Numbered from the stretch's first letter, positions 50,696-60,950 are shown. The stretch is DNA of 64,000 nucleotides from Burkholderia contaminans (GCF_029633825.1 NZ_CP090640.1:3162001-3226000), one strand, 5' to 3'. The notes: generated by a model from the sequence alone, not told the origin. A program made the numbers and translations.

Positions 50696-51453
50696 GAAGC
50701 CCGCCCTCCGGCGCGCGCCCATTCGCGCGTCGCGGGCAGCATCTGCGTATGCGTGAGGTCCAGTTGCAGCGGCGTGATCGACACGAAACCGTTTGCCACT
50801 GCGTGAAAATCGGTGCCGTCGCTGGCGTCCAGCGCTTCACCTGCCGCGCCGATCCAGTAGATCGGTTCGCCGCGCGGGTCGGTCTGGCGAATCACCGGCT
50901 GCGACGGATGACGCTTGCCGAGGCGCGTGACCTTCCAGCCTTTCAGTTCGTCGTACGGCAGGTTCGGAATATTGACGTTGAGCAGCGGCTGGCCCGGCAG
51001 CGGATGCGCGAGATAGTGCTCGACGATCTCCGCGGCGACGCGCGCGGCGTCGGCCAGATGGGCCCAGCCCTTGTCGACCAGCGAGAATGCGATGGCCGGC
51101 ACGCCGAACATGATGCCTTCGGTGGCGGCCGCAACTGTCCCCGAATAGAGCGTGTCTTCGCCCATGTTCTGGCCGTTGTTGATCCCGGAAACGACGAGGT
51201 CCGGGCTGGCTTCGGCCATCCCCGTCAACGCGATGTGTACCGAATCGGTCGGCGTGCCGTTCACGTAGAAGAAACCCGTACTCGCCGCGCGCTGCACCGA
51301 CAGCGGCCGCGACAACGTGAGGGAATTCGACGCGCCGCTGCAGTTCTGCTCGGGCGCGATCACCGTGAGCTCGGCCAGCGGCTGCAGCGCGTCGCTGAGC
51401 GCGGCGAGACCGGGGGCGAGATAGCCGTCGTCGTTGCTGAGTAGGATTCGCAT
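50692..51453 (-). CDS. surE: 5'/3'-nucleotidase SurE
   Basis: 253 aa stress-survival phosphatase. The N-terminal metal motif [15 protein letters not shown] (Asp8, Asp9), [13 protein letters not shown] and [22 protein letters not shown] are all conserved. The start at 51453 is the usual SurE start. Heads the surE-pcm-nlpD-rpoS run. Confidence 0.96.
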   Translation of the reverse strand: MRILLSNDDGYLAPGLAALSDALQPLAELTVIAPEQNCSGASNSLTLSRPLSVQRAASTGFFYVNGTPTDSVHIALTGMAEASPDLVVSGINNGQNMGEDTLYSGTVAAATEGIMFGVPAIAFSLVDKGWAHLADAARVAAEIVEHYLAHPLPGQPLLNVNIPNLPYDELKGWKVTRLGKRHPSQPVIRQTDPRGEPIYWIGAAGEALDASDGTDFHAVANGFVSITPLQLDLTHTQMLPATREWARAGGRAS

Positions 51454-51616
51454 CCGGCGATTGTAACCGAGGAAAGATGGCGCGAGAGCGACAGTCCGGC
51501 GACTACGGATGGACGGTTGCGGCCCCCCGGACACGCCGCGCCGCCGCGTTGCGCTGCGGCGTTCTGCGTGCTCGGGAAAACACCGCATCGCCCCGGGTTT
51601 TCCCCCGCCAGCGGAG

Positions 51617-51674
51617 CCCCCTTGGGGAATGCGCCGCTCCAGGAGCCTGGCGCGAAGCGACAGGCCCGAGGGGG
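51617..51674 (-). repeat. Long structured inverted repeat after the CoA-transferase gene
   Basis: Ten-base outer arms (51617-51626 and 51665-51674) with one mismatch, enclosing further self-complementary GC-rich sequence. It begins directly after the CoA-transferase stop at 51676. It may be a terminator-like structure or a dispersed intergenic repeat. Confidence 0.55.
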
Positions 51675-51675
51675 A

Positions 51676-52881
51676 TCAAATCGCGCCCGCGTCGCGCAAT
51701 GCGGCAATCGCCTGCGCGTCGTAGCCGAGACCGCGCAGCACCTCGTCCGTGTGCTCGCCGAGTTCGGGCCCGAGCCAGCGTGTTTCGCCCGGCGTGTCGG
51801 ACAGTTTCGGCGTGATGTTCGGCAACGGAATGTCGGTGCCGTCGGCCAGCTTGAAGCGCTGGATCATCTGCCGCGCGACGAACTGCGGATCGGTGAACAT
51901 GTCGGCCGCGCTATAGATACGCCCGGCCGGCACGTCGGCCGCGTTGAGCACGACGAGCGCTTCTTCGATCGTGCGCGGCGCAAGCCACGCGGCAATCGCG
52001 TCGTCGATCTCCTGCGTGCGCGGCACGCGCCCGTCGTTTTGCGCGAGCGCGGGATCGTCGGCGAGATCGTCGCGCTCGATCGCCTTCATCAGCCGCTTGA
52101 AGATCGGATCGCTGTTGCCGCCGATCACGATGCTGCCGTCGCGGCACGCATACGTATTCGACGGCACGATGCCCGGCAGCGACGCGCCGGTGCGCTCGCG
52201 CACCATCCCGTACACGCCGTATTCGGGCACCACGCTTTCCATCATGTTGAAGACGGCTTCATACAGCGCAACGTCGACCACCTGCCCCGCACCGCCGTTG
52301 ACCTTGCGGTGATGCAGCGCCATCAGCGCGCCGATCACACCGTGCAGCGCGGCGATCGAATCGCCGATCGAGATGCCGATGCGCGGCGGCGGCAGTTCGG
52401 GATAGCCGGTGATGTGACGCAGCCCGCCCATCGATTCGGCGATCGCGCCGAAGCCGGGCCGGTCGCGGTACGGGCCGGTCTGCCCGTAGCCGGACAGGCG
52501 CACCATCACGAGGCCCGGGTTGTCGGCCGACAGCACGTCGTAGCCGAGCCCGAGCTTTTCGAGCAGGCCCGGGCGGAAATTCTCGATCACGATGTCTGCC
52601 TCGCGCGCAAGTTGACGCGCGATCGCCTTGCCGGCGTCGGCTTTCAAGTTGAGCGTGACCGATTTCTTGTTGCGCGCCTGAACGGACCACCACAGCGACG
52701 TGCCGCCCTGCTCCGGATGGAGCTTGCGCCACTTGCGCAGCGGGTCGCCCCCGTTCGGATCCTCGATCTTGATCACTTCCGCGCCGAATTCGGCGAACAG
52801 CCGCGACGCGAAGGGCCCCGCGATCAGCGTTCCGAATTCGAGCACTTTGACGCCCGCGAGCGGACCCTGGCTGGTGCTCAT
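51676..52881 (-). CDS. Class III CoA-transferase (CaiB/BaiF family)
   Basis: 401 aa. The family start VLEFGTLIAGPFASRLFAEFGAEVIKIE is clear, and the likely catalytic Asp is in RIGISIGDSIAALHG. Moves CoA between organic acids by a covalent aspartyl intermediate; the acid pair (formyl, succinyl, carnitine and others) is not predictable here. The ATG at 52881 follows GGGAGA. Confidence 0.9.
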   Translation of the reverse strand: MSTSQGPLAGVKVLEFGTLIAGPFASRLFAEFGAEVIKIEDPNGGDPLRKWRKLHPEQGGTSLWWSVQARNKKSVTLNLKADAGKAIARQLAREADIVIENFRPGLLEKLGLGYDVLSADNPGLVMVRLSGYGQTGPYRDRPGFGAIAESMGGLRHITGYPELPPPRIGISIGDSIAALHGVIGALMALHHRKVNGGAGQVVDVALYEAVFNMMESVVPEYGVYGMVRERTGASLPGIVPSNTYACRDGSIVIGGNSDPIFKRLMKAIERDDLADDPALAQNDGRVPRTQEIDDAIAAWLAPRTIEEALVVLNAADVPAGRIYSAADMFTDPQFVARQMIQRFKLADGTDIPLPNITPKLSDTPGETRWLGPELGEHTDEVLRGLGYDAQAIAALRDAGAI

Positions 52882-52929
52882 GTGTCTCCCTGGCATGAGG
52901 AACGGCGCCGCCCGCCGGCGGCGCCCGGC

Positions 52930-53526
52930 TTACATCGTGCGGCGGTCGAGCATCGCGCGGGCGATGGTGCCCGCGTCGACGTATTCGAGCTCACCGCCCA
53001 CCGGCACGCCGCGCGCGAGGCGCGTGACCGCGAGCCCGCGCGCCTTCAGCGTCTGCCCGAGGTAGTGCGCGGTGGCTTCGCCTTCGTTCGTGAAGTTGGT
53101 CGCGAGCACGACTTCCTTGACGACACCGTCGGACGCGCGCCGCACGAGGCGATCGAAATGGATTTCCTTCGGACCGATCCCGTCGAGCGGGCTCAGCCGA
53201 CCCATCAGCACGAAATACAGCCCGCGGTAAGTCATCGTCTGCTCGAGCATGATCTGGTCGGCAGGCGTCTCGACGACGCACAGCAGCGTCGGATCACGCT
53301 CTTCGTCGCTGCAGACCTCGCAGATCTGCGCTTCGGTGAACGTGTTGCACTTCTCGCAGTGCTGCAGGTGCTCGGTCGCGAACAGCAGCGACCGGCCGAG
53401 CCGCTCCGCGCCCTCCCGATCGTGCTGCATCAGGTGGACCGCCATGCGCTGCGCGGATTTCGGCCCGACGCCGGGCAGCACGCGCAACGCTTCGACGAGA
53501 GCGGACAGGGCGGACGGCTGTTTCAT
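52930..53526 (-). CDS. recR: Recombination protein RecR
   Basis: 198 aa. An HhH motif ([19 protein letters not shown]), a C4 zinc finger ([16 protein letters not shown]), a Toprim domain ([14 protein letters not shown]) and the C-terminal hook are present. Acts with RecFO to load RecA at gaps. Part of the dnaX-ybaB-recR cluster. Confidence 0.97.
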   Translation of the reverse strand: MKQPSALSALVEALRVLPGVGPKSAQRMAVHLMQHDREGAERLGRSLLFATEHLQHCEKCNTFTEAQICEVCSDEERDPTLLCVVETPADQIMLEQTMTYRGLYFVLMGRLSPLDGIGPKEIHFDRLVRRASDGVVKEVVLATNFTNEGEATAHYLGQTLKARGLAVTRLARGVPVGGELEYVDAGTIARAMLDRRTM

Positions 53527-53557
53527 ACGGGGGCAAAAAGTGGCACGGGCGCGGTGC

Positions 53558-53884
53558 TCAGAACGGCAGCTTGAAGCCCGGGGGCAGCGGCAGGCCCGAC
53601 GTCATGCCGCTCATCTTTTCCTGCGACGTCGCTTCGGCCTTGCGCACGGCATCGTTGAACGCAGCCGCGACGAGGTCCTCGAGCATGTCCTTGTCGTCCG
53701 CGAGCAGGCTCGGGTCGATCGACACGCGACGCACTTCGTTGCGGCACGTCATCGTCACCTTGACGAGGCCGGCGCCCGACTGCCCTTCGACTTCGATCAG
53801 CGCAAGCTGCTCCTGCATCTTCTTCATGTTTTCCTGCATTTGCTGCGCTTGCTTCATCAGTCCGGCGAGGTTGCCTTTCAACAT
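53558..53884 (-). CDS. ybaB: YbaB/EbfC nucleoid-associated protein
   Basis: 108 aa DNA-binding protein; the start [20 protein letters not shown] and the Met-rich end ([18 protein letters not shown]) are typical. The ATG at 53884 follows AAGGAG. Between dnaX and recR, the common order. Confidence 0.95.
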   Translation of the reverse strand: MLKGNLAGLMKQAQQMQENMKKMQEQLALIEVEGQSGAGLVKVTMTCRNEVRRVSIDPSLLADDKDMLEDLVAAAFNDAVRKAEATSQEKMSGMTSGLPLPPGFKLPF

Positions 53885-53976
53885 GGGAATACTCCTTCTT
53901 GATCGTGTGAAAACCGGCACGCGGCGCGTGCCGGCCTATGTGTGGGCGTGATTGTGCCTGTCGCGGGGCGGTCAGT

Positions 53977-56351
53977 TCAATGCAGTGTCGGCGGCGGGCC
54001 GTCCGGCGCCGCATCGGCGAGCGGGCGCACCGAACCTTCTACGATGCGCGCGCCGAAATCGCGCACGAGCTGCTGGACGAACGGATCGCCGTGAATCTCC
54101 TGCTCGGCCTCGCGCTGGCGTGCCGCGCGCGCGGCCGCGTCGAGCGCCGCCGCGGTGCGCCGCGCGGGCCCGACCTCGACCGCCACCTCGACCGGCTTGC
54201 CGAGCGCGTCGGCCAGCGCGGCCTTCAGCTTCGCGACCTGCGCGGCGTCCGCATATTGCGGCACCGGTACGGAAAGCTTCAACGTCGTCGCATCGACAGC
54301 CGTCAGTTCACTGTTGAACGCGAGCTGGTACGCGACGCCCTTGAGCGGCAGCCGCGCGGCGAGCGCCGGCCATTCGCCGTCGAAGCCGACCGGATCGAGT
54401 GCGATCGCAGGCGGCAACGGACGCGTGTCGACCGGTGCGGACGGACGGGTTTCCGCCGGCCTCGGCGCCACGCGCACATCGTCGGGGCCGCTGTCGAATA
54501 CCGGCACGAAGCCATCGTCGGGCGGGCCGCCGAACATTTCGTCGGCGCTGAGCGGCACGTAGTCGTCGGGCGGGATGTCCTCCCACGGCGGCGAAGCCCG
54601 GCGCGAATCGGCTGCCTGCGGTGCACGGGCGGCAGCGCGCGGCGTCGGCACTGGACGGCGGCGGGACGCGGTGCGGCCGGCTTCTCGGCGACCGGCTGGG
54701 CAGCCGTTTTCGCGGCGGCGGCGCCTGCGCGCCCGCGGTCGGACGACACGCGCATCCCCGCATTGCGCAACACGTCGAGCGCGGCAGCGGCTCCGCCGGA
54801 ACGCGCCGCCGGACGCGCGGCGGGCTCAGGCGGCGCAGCGCGCGGCATCGGTTCGGCCGGCGCAGCCGGCTCGTCGCTTCGCTGCGTAACGGCAGCAGGC
54901 GGGGCAGCAGGCCGCTCGGGTTCCTTGCGTACCGGTGCCGGGTTGTCGCCGGCCGGCTCCGCTTGCGGTGCTGCAGCCGTCTGCGACCGCGGCACTTCGA
55001 TGACTGGCGCGTCAATCGGGGCCGGCGCGGCTGCATCGACGGCAGCCGGCGTCACGGCCGGCCGGTCTGCTTCGTCGCCGGACTGTACCGGCGCTGCACG
55101 CGCAACCGGTGCCGCGGGCGGTGCCGGAGCAATAGCCTGCGGCCGCACTGCTTCGGCAGGTTTAGCCGATACCGGCTTCGCCGCAGCGGCCGATGCCGCC
55201 GCCACGCGCGGGCCCGGCACCGCACGCGGCGCGGACGGCTGGCCGCCCGGCGCACTGCCGGCGGCAACCGCCGGCTCGAACGCGAGCATCCGCAGCAGCG
55301 TCATCGTGAAACCGGCGTACTCGTCCGGCGCCAGGCCGAGCTCGGCACGACCGACCGTCGCGATCTGATAGAACAACTGGACCTGCTCGGGGCTCAGCGT
55401 CTCGGCGAAGCGGCGCAGGTCGCCCGCTTCGGGCCATTCGTCGAGCACCGAGCCCGGCGCGAACTGCGCCCACGCGATGCGATGCAGCAGGCTCGCGAGA
55501 TCCTGAAGCGCGGTCGAGAACGACAGGCTGCGCAGCGACATCTCGTCGGCAATCGCCAGGATTTCCGAGCCGCTGCCTGCGGCGAGCGCGTCGAGCAGAC
55601 GCACCATGTAAGTCTGGTCGAGCGCGCCGAGCATGCCCGACACGGCCGACTCGGTCACCTCGTTCGCCGAATAGGCGATCGCCTGGTCGGTGAGCGACAG
55701 CGCGTCGCGCATGCTGCCCTGCGCGGCACGCGCGAGCAGGCGCAGCGCCTGCAGCTCGAACGTGATCTGCTCTTCGCCGAGGATCCGTTCGAGATGCGAC
55801 ACGATGTGCCCGGCCGGCATCTGCTTCAGGTTGAACTGCAGGCAGCGCGACAGCACGGTCACGGGGATTTTCTGCGGATCGGTGGTCGCGAGGATGAACT
55901 TGACGTGCGGCGGCGGCTCCTCGAGCGTCTTCAGCATCGCGTTGAACGCGTGATTCGTCAGCATGTGCACTTCGTCGATCATGTAGACCTTGAAGCGCGC
56001 ATCGACGGGCGCGTACACCGCGCGCTCGAGCAGTGCGGCCATTTCGTCGACGCCGCGGTTGCTCGCGGCATCCATCTCGACGTAATCGACGAATCGCCCT
56101 TCGTCGATCTCGCGACAGGCACGGCACACGCCGCACGGCTGCGACGTAACGCCGATTTCACAATTGAGTGCCTTGGCGAAGATCCGCGACAGCGTCGTCT
56201 TGCCGACACCGCGGGTTCCGGTAAACAGATAGGCGTGATGGAGACGCCCGCCGTCGAGCGCGTGCGTAAGCGCCCTGACGACGTGCTCCTGGCCGACGAG
56301 CGAAGCGAAATCCTTCGGACGCCACTTGCGTGCGAGAACTTGATAGGTCAT
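53977..56351 (-). pseudogene. dnaX: DNA polymerase III subunit tau/gamma (DnaX), frameshifted
   Basis: The clamp-loader ATPase is intact for the first 566 residues: Walker A GTRGVGKTTLSR at about 45, the zinc cysteines CGVCRACREI and the DEVH box DEVHML. Near 54650-54656 the frame is lost; it continues only as Arg-rich nonsense to a stop at 54303. The true tau C-terminus (WEDIPPDDYVPLSADEMFGG... to 53977) is in the -1 frame. The junction looks like one missing C (GTC-CAGTG for an expected GTC-CCA-GTG). Joined, the protein would be about 791 aa, the expected tau length. No slippery heptamer is visible, so mutation or a sequence error is likelier than programmed shifting. Confidence 0.85.
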
Positions 56352-56445
56352 CGGGAAATTGTATCAGTAACGCTGCGTCGCGCCGACACGCGAAACGGTG
56401 CGGAAGACAGGCAACGCGCAGGTAAAACGGAGTGTGGTGCAGAAA

Positions 56446-56471
56446 TAAAAAACGCCCGGCGAACGGGGCGA
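56446..56471 (-). terminator. Terminator of the 4.5S RNA gene
   Basis: On the minus strand a GC hairpin (arms about 56466-56470 and 56453-56457) is followed by a T-run, just past the SRP RNA 3' end. Confidence 0.7.
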
Positions 56472-56483
56472 GAAGGAAGGTGA

Positions 56484-56577
56484 CGAGCCCGACCCTCGGC
56501 ACTGGCGGAAAACGATTGTGGCTGCTTCGTTCCCGACCTGACCAGGTTCACCGCCCCACCATGCGAGGAGGCCCGTC
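56484..56577 (-). ncRNA. ffs: 4.5S signal recognition particle RNA
   Basis: The minus strand holds the bacterial SRP RNA hallmark: GGTCAGGTCGGGAACGAAGC followed by AGCC, the asymmetric internal loop and GGAA-type tetraloop bound by Ffh, with flanking strands (GGGCCTCC and GGTCGGGCTC) that pair to close the rod. Ends are approximate. Upstream of dnaX, its usual place in Burkholderiales. Confidence 0.9.
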
Positions 56578-56578
56578 A

Positions 56579-56982
56579 CGGCATATTCTATCACCGCTTC
56601 CGGATGAATGCGACCGTTTGTTCGCACCAATGCGAATTTGACCAGACAAACCGACGCACATCGGGCTTCACGAAGCCCTCCCGACGCGAAGGGCCTGCGC
56701 GTCCACCCCTTGTAATTTGCGAGCCGGCCTCCACCTGCTGGACACGATGGTCGAACGTCGCGTCGTACCCCTACTCGCGTAGCGGCTACTATCGCCGCCC
56801 GCAGCAGATAGCAATTTAGGCTAATATGACGCCCGAACGACCCGCGAGCCGCGGCATGCAGCGCTTACACCCCTCCTTTCCGGAGAGCGGAGTGACCTGC
56901 CGCAGCGGCCGGCAGCCAACGGCAGCCGGTTCGCCGCAACGCGCAAGCAGGCAGTCCCCGAACCGTAAGAGGTATTGACCCA
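56579..56982. other. Intergenic region between ffs and trxA
   Basis: About 400 bases carrying the promoters of ffs (leftward) and trxA (rightward). A TAATAT near 56823 could be a -10 for trxA. I see no supported gene. Confidence 0.5.
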
Positions 56983-57309
56983 ATGAGCGAACAGATCAAA
57001 CACATCAGCGACGCATCGTTCGAACAGGACGTCGTCAAATCCGACAAGCCCGTGCTCGTCGATTTCTGGGCCGAATGGTGCGGCCCGTGCAAAATGATCG
57101 CCCCGATCCTCGACGAAGTCGCGAAGGACTACGGCGACAAGCTGCAGATCGCAAAAATCAACGTCGACGACAACCAGGCAACGCCCGCGAAGTTCGGCGT
57201 GCGCGGCATCCCGACGCTGATCCTGTTCAAGAACGGCGCGGCCGCCGCGCAGAAGGTCGGCGCGCTGTCGAAGTCGCAGCTCACCGCATTCCTGGACAGC
57301 CACCTGTAA
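56983..57309 (+). CDS. trxA: Thioredoxin 1
   Basis: 108 aa cytosolic disulfide reductase with the WCGPC active site (Cys33, Cys36) and cis-Pro77 (GIPT). The start at 56983 ([10 protein letters not shown]) follows AGAGG. Upstream of rho, the common betaproteobacterial order. Confidence 0.98.
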   Translation: MSEQIKHISDASFEQDVVKSDKPVLVDFWAEWCGPCKMIAPILDEVAKDYGDKLQIAKINVDDNQATPAKFGVRGIPTLILFKNGAAAAQKVGALSKSQLTAFLDSHL

Positions 57310-57395
57310 TACAGGCAGTTCCGCGGACGTGTTGTCAGCCGGCAACACGTCCGTCGACAAGCCGCCGATCGCTCGCTCAAGCGCGAATCGGCCTA

Positions 57396-57404
57396 TGCTA
57401 GAAT
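57396..57404 (+). promoter_or_regulatory. Extended -10 promoter element for rho
   Basis: TGCTAGAAT (57396-57404) is an extended -10 about 100 bases ahead of the rho ATG. Confidence 0.55.
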
Positions 57405-57443
57405 TAAAAAACGTCTACAAGACGCATTTAAGTCTCTGAGCGC

Positions 57444-57488
57444 TTCCGCTCGCCCTCCTCCCTTTATTTCTTTCGTCGTCTCCTCCCT
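57444..57488 (+). promoter_or_regulatory. C-rich, G-poor rho leader (rut-like)
   Basis: These 45 bases contain 21 C, 19 T, 4 G and 1 A, in sharp contrast to the GC-balanced surroundings. Unstructured C-rich RNA is what Rho binds, and rho is autogenously attenuated in E. coli, so this is a likely autoregulatory loading site. Confidence 0.55.
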
Positions 57489-57502
57489 GGCGGGTTCTCC
57501 GT

Positions 57503-58765
57503 ATGCATTTATCCGAGCTCAAGTCTCTGCACGTCTCCGAACTGATCGAAATGGCCAATGGCCTGGAGATCGAAAACGCGAACCGCCTGCGCAAGCAGGA
57601 GCTGATGTTCGCCATTCTCAAAAAGCGCGCCAAGACGGGTGAGACGATCTTCGGCGACGGTACGCTCGAAGTGCTACCGGACGGCTTCGGCTTCCTGCGC
57701 TCGCCGGAAATGTCGTACCTCGCGAGCACCGACGACATCTACATCAGCCCGTCGCAGATCCGCCGCTTCAACCTGCACACCGGCGACACCATCGAAGGTG
57801 AAGTCCGCACGCCGAAGGACGGCGAGCGCTACTTCGCGCTGGTGAAGGTCGACAAAGTCAACGGGCAGCCGCCCGAGGCCTCGAAACACAAGATCATGTT
57901 CGAGAACCTCACGCCGCTGCACCCGAACAAGCCGCTGTCGCTCGAACGCGAAATGCGCGGCGAGGAAAACGTCACGGGCCGCATCATCGACATGATCGCG
58001 CCGATCGGCAAGGGCCAGCGCGGCCTGCTCGTCGCGTCGCCGAAGTCGGGCAAGACCGTGATGCTCCAGCACATCGCACACGCGATCAAGCAGAACCACC
58101 CGGACGTGATCCTGTTCGTGCTGCTGATCGACGAGCGCCCTGAAGAAGTGACCGAAATGCAGCGCTCGGTCGCCGGCGAAGTGATCGCCTCGACGTTCGA
58201 CGAACCGGCCACGCGCCACGTGCAGGTCGCCGAAATGGTGATCGAGAAGGCCAAGCGCCTCGTCGAAATGAAGCACGACGTCGTGATTCTGCTCGACTCG
58301 ATCACGCGCCTCGCACGCGCGTACAACACCGTGATCCCGGCATCGGGCAAGGTGCTGACGGGTGGTGTCGACGCGAACGCACTGCAACGTCCGAAGCGCT
58401 TCTTCGGCGCGGCGCGCAACATCGAGGAAGGCGGTTCGCTGACGATCATCGGCACCGCACTGATCGAAACCGGCAGCCGCATGGACGACGTCATCTACGA
58501 AGAGTTCAAGGGCACCGGCAACATGGAAGTGCACCTCGAGCGCCGTCTCGCGGAAAAGCGCGTGTATCCGTCGATCAACCTGAACAAGTCGGGCACGCGT
58601 CGCGAAGAAATGCTGATCAAGCCCGAGATCCTTCAAAAGATCTGGGTGCTGCGCAAGTTCATCCACGACATGGACGAAGTCGAAGCGATGGAATTCCTGC
58701 TCGACAAGATCCGCCAGACGAAGAGCAACTCCGAGTTCTTCGACCTGATGCGCCGCGGCGGATAA
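57503..58765 (+). CDS. rho: Transcription termination factor Rho
   Basis: 420 aa hexameric RNA helicase. An N-terminal RNA-binding domain ([20 protein letters not shown], then the cold-shock-like [20 protein letters not shown]), Walker [13 protein letters not shown], Walker B ([17 protein letters not shown]), and Q-loop/R-loop regions are complete. Confidence 0.98.
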   Translation: MHLSELKSLHVSELIEMANGLEIENANRLRKQELMFAILKKRAKTGETIFGDGTLEVLPDGFGFLRSPEMSYLASTDDIYISPSQIRRFNLHTGDTIEGEVRTPKDGERYFALVKVDKVNGQPPEASKHKIMFENLTPLHPNKPLSLEREMRGEENVTGRIIDMIAPIGKGQRGLLVASPKSGKTVMLQHIAHAIKQNHPDVILFVLLIDERPEEVTEMQRSVAGEVIASTFDEPATRHVQVAEMVIEKAKRLVEMKHDVVILLDSITRLARAYNTVIPASGKVLTGGVDANALQRPKRFFGAARNIEEGGSLTIIGTALIETGSRMDDVIYEEFKGTGNMEVHLERRLAEKRVYPSINLNKSGTRREEMLIKPEILQKIWVLRKFIHDMDEVEAMEFLLDKIRQTKSNSEFFDLMRRGG

Positions 58766-58788
58766 TTGCCCCGCCCCGCACCAACAAG

Positions 58789-58824
58789 ACGGCCGCCCGC
58801 GCATCCTGCCCGGCGGCCGTTTTT
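58789..58824 (+). terminator. Intrinsic terminator of rho
   Basis: Nine-base arms (58789-58797 with 58812-58820) around a 14-base loop, followed by a T-run, 24 bases after the rho stop. Confidence 0.88.
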
Positions 58825-58830
58825 CGGTAT

Positions 58831-58865
58831 CAACCTGAACGTGAACGTACAGGTTGATCTATAAT
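58831..58865 (+). promoter_or_regulatory. MerR-type promoter and operator
   Basis: An inverted repeat (CAACCTG at 58831-58837, CAGGTTG at 58850-58856) lies between a -35-like CTGAAC (58835-58840) and a consensus TATAAT (58860-58865). The 19-base spacer is the unusual length that MerR-family activators correct by bending DNA. It precedes merR by about 30 bases. Confidence 0.7.
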
Positions 58866-58896
58866 CGCGGCATCACCCAAACCCGATCCCCTCCCG

Positions 58897-59397
58897 ATGC
58901 CGAACGACACCTCCACCCCGCTGCTGACCGTGAGCGATGCGGCGTCACGGCTCGGCGTCACGCCGCGCACGCTGAAGTATTACGAAGAGCGCGGGCTCGT
59001 CACGCCGTCGCGCAGCGAAGGCCGCTACCGCCTCTACGACGAGACCGACCTCGAGCGCTTCGCGCGTATCCTGCGGCTGCGGGCGCTCGGCTTCTCGCTA
59101 CACGGCATCACGGAAATGCTGAAACGCCCGCTGGAAGAAACGGGCGACGGCCGGCGCCGCTATTCGGACGCGTCGCTGCGCGACATCCGCACCGGCCTCG
59201 CCGAGCAGATCGACACACTCGACCGGCGGATCGCGGCCGTCCAGCGCGAACTGAAGGAAGCCGTCGCGCTGCGCAAGGAGCTGCAGCACGACATCGACTA
59301 CGTCGATCGGCGCCTTGCCGGCGAAAACGCCGATGCGCTGATCGCGCAGCGGCAGGCCGAAGCCGGCACGCGGCGCGCACGCAAGGCGCGCGAATGA
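58897..59397 (+). CDS. MerR-family transcriptional regulator
   Basis: 166 aa; the winged-helix N-terminus (LTVSDAASRLGVTPRTLKYYEERGLV...RYRLYDETDLERF) and a long dimerisation helix. No cysteine metal site, so a drug- or stress-sensing type rather than a mercury/copper type. It overlaps the MFS gene by 4 bases (ATGA) and likely controls it and itself. Confidence 0.92.
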   Translation: MPNDTSTPLLTVSDAASRLGVTPRTLKYYEERGLVTPSRSEGRYRLYDETDLERFARILRLRALGFSLHGITEMLKRPLEETGDGRRRYSDASLRDIRTGLAEQIDTLDRRIAAVQRELKEAVALRKELQHDIDYVDRRLAGENADALIAQRQAEAGTRRARKARE

Positions 59398-60950
59398 ACA
59401 CGATGCCCGGTCGCTCGCCGCTGTGGAGCCGCGCGAACCTGCGCGCGGACCTGTTCCCCTGGGCGCTTGCGCTCGTCACCGGCATCGACTATTTCGACAA
59501 CGCGGTCTTCTCGTTCTTCGCGAGCTACATCGCAGGCGGCATCAATGCATCGCCCGACGAGCTCGTGTGGTCGTCGAGCGCCTATGCGGTCACGGCCGTG
59601 CTCGGCATCCTGCAGCAGCAATGGTGGGTCGACCGGCTCGGCCATCGCCGCTACGTCGCCGGCTGCATGCTGATGTTCTCGTTCGGCGCGATCGCGGCCG
59701 CGCTCGCCGACACGTCGCTCGAACTCGCATTTGCGCGCGGCTTTCAGGGATATTTCATCGGCCCGATGATGGGCGCGTGCCGGATCCTGATCCAGATCAG
59801 CTTCAAGCCGCAGGAACGGCCGCCCGCGACACGCGCGTTCCTGATCATGATCCTGCTCGGCAGCGCGCTCGCGCCGATCGTCGGCGGCTTGCTCGTCGCA
59901 CATTCGACGTGGCGCGCGCTGTTCGCGTGCTCGGCGCCGGCCGGCATCGCGTTCGCGATCCTCGCGCTGCTCACGCTGCCCGATTCGGGCCGGACACCCG
60001 ACGACGAACGCGGCTCCGGACACTTCTGGCCGTATGTCGTGTTCGCGCTCGCGCAAGGCGCGCTGCAGATCGTGCTGCAGCAGGTGCATTACCAGCTCTA
60101 CAGCGGCTCGCCCATGCTGATCCTGCTGACGATCGCGGGAATCGGCGCGCTTGCGTGGTTCGCGTATCACCAGTGGAACCACCCGACGCCGCTCGTGCGC
60201 CTGCACGCGTTCCGCGAACGGACGTTCCAGGTCGGGCTGCTGCTCTACATGTTCTATTACTACGAGTCGACGGGCTTCAGTTACCTGACGTCGCGCTTTC
60301 TCGAAAGCGGGCTCGGCTATCCGGTCGAGAACGCCGGGCGGCTGGTGGGCACGATGTCGCTGATTTCGGCCACCGCGCTGTTCGCGTACCTGCGTTACGC
60401 GAAACTCGTCACCCACAAGAAGTGGTTCGTCTTGCCGGGGTTCGCGATCGCCATCACGGCCGCGCTGTGGATGACGCGGATGACGCCGCAGGTCGGCGAG
60501 GCCGCGCTGATCGTCCCGCTGCTGCTGCGCGGATTGCTGCTGCTCTTCATCGTGCTGCCGGTGGCCAACCTGACGTTCCGGATCTTCGCGATCGACGAAT
60601 ATACGCACGGCTACCGGCTGAAGAACATCGTCCGGCAACTGACGATCTCGTTCGCGACGTCGTCGGTGATCATCGTCGAACAGCACCGCGTGGCCGTGCA
60701 TCAGACGCGGCTCGTCGAGCGCGCGAACGTGTTCGACCCGCTCTTCCAGCAGACAGTCGATGCGCTGACGCGCAGCTATGCCGCCGCCGGCCACGCGCTG
60801 AACGAGGCGCACGGACTCGCGATCGCGTCGATCGCGCGCATGGTCGCGCAACAGGCGTCGTTCCTCGCGTCGCTCGACGGCTTTTACTTCCTGGCGGGCG
60901 TGGCGCTCGTCGGCGGCCTCTTTGCGGCATGGCAAAAAGAGATCGATTGA
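59394..60950 (+). CDS. Major facilitator superfamily efflux transporter, DHA2-like
   Basis: 518 aa membrane protein with about 14 hydrophobic segments; the first is WALALVTGIDYFDNAVFSFF, and the motif-A-like loop WWVDRLGHRRYVAGC is between segments 2 and 3. The C-terminal 100 residues resemble EmrB-type exporters. Co-transcribed with the upstream merR, so an inducible drug or toxin exporter is inferred. No EmrA-type partner is adjacent. Confidence 0.88.
   Translation: MNTMPGRSPLWSRANLRADLFPWALALVTGIDYFDNAVFSFFASYIAGGINASPDELVWSSSAYAVTAVLGILQQQWWVDRLGHRRYVAGCMLMFSFGAIAAALADTSLELAFARGFQGYFIGPMMGACRILIQISFKPQERPPATRAFLIMILLGSALAPIVGGLLVAHSTWRALFACSAPAGIAFAILALLTLPDSGRTPDDERGSGHFWPYVVFALAQGALQIVLQQVHYQLYSGSPMLILLTIAGIGALAWFAYHQWNHPTPLVRLHAFRERTFQVGLLLYMFYYYESTGFSYLTSRFLESGLGYPVENAGRLVGTMSLISATALFAYLRYAKLVTHKKWFVLPGFAIAITAALWMTRMTPQVGEAALIVPLLLRGLLLLFIVLPVANLTFRIFAIDEYTHGYRLKNIVRQLTISFATSSVIIVEQHRVAVHQTRLVERANVFDPLFQQTVDALTRSYAAAGHALNEAHGLAIASIARMVAQQASFLASLDGFYFLAGVALVGGLFAAWQKEID

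Noticed and set aside
54303..54656. Programmed -1 frameshift in dnaX
   Set aside because: The position fits a tau/gamma boundary idea, but no slippery heptamer or stimulator is visible, and a single missing C explains the shift.
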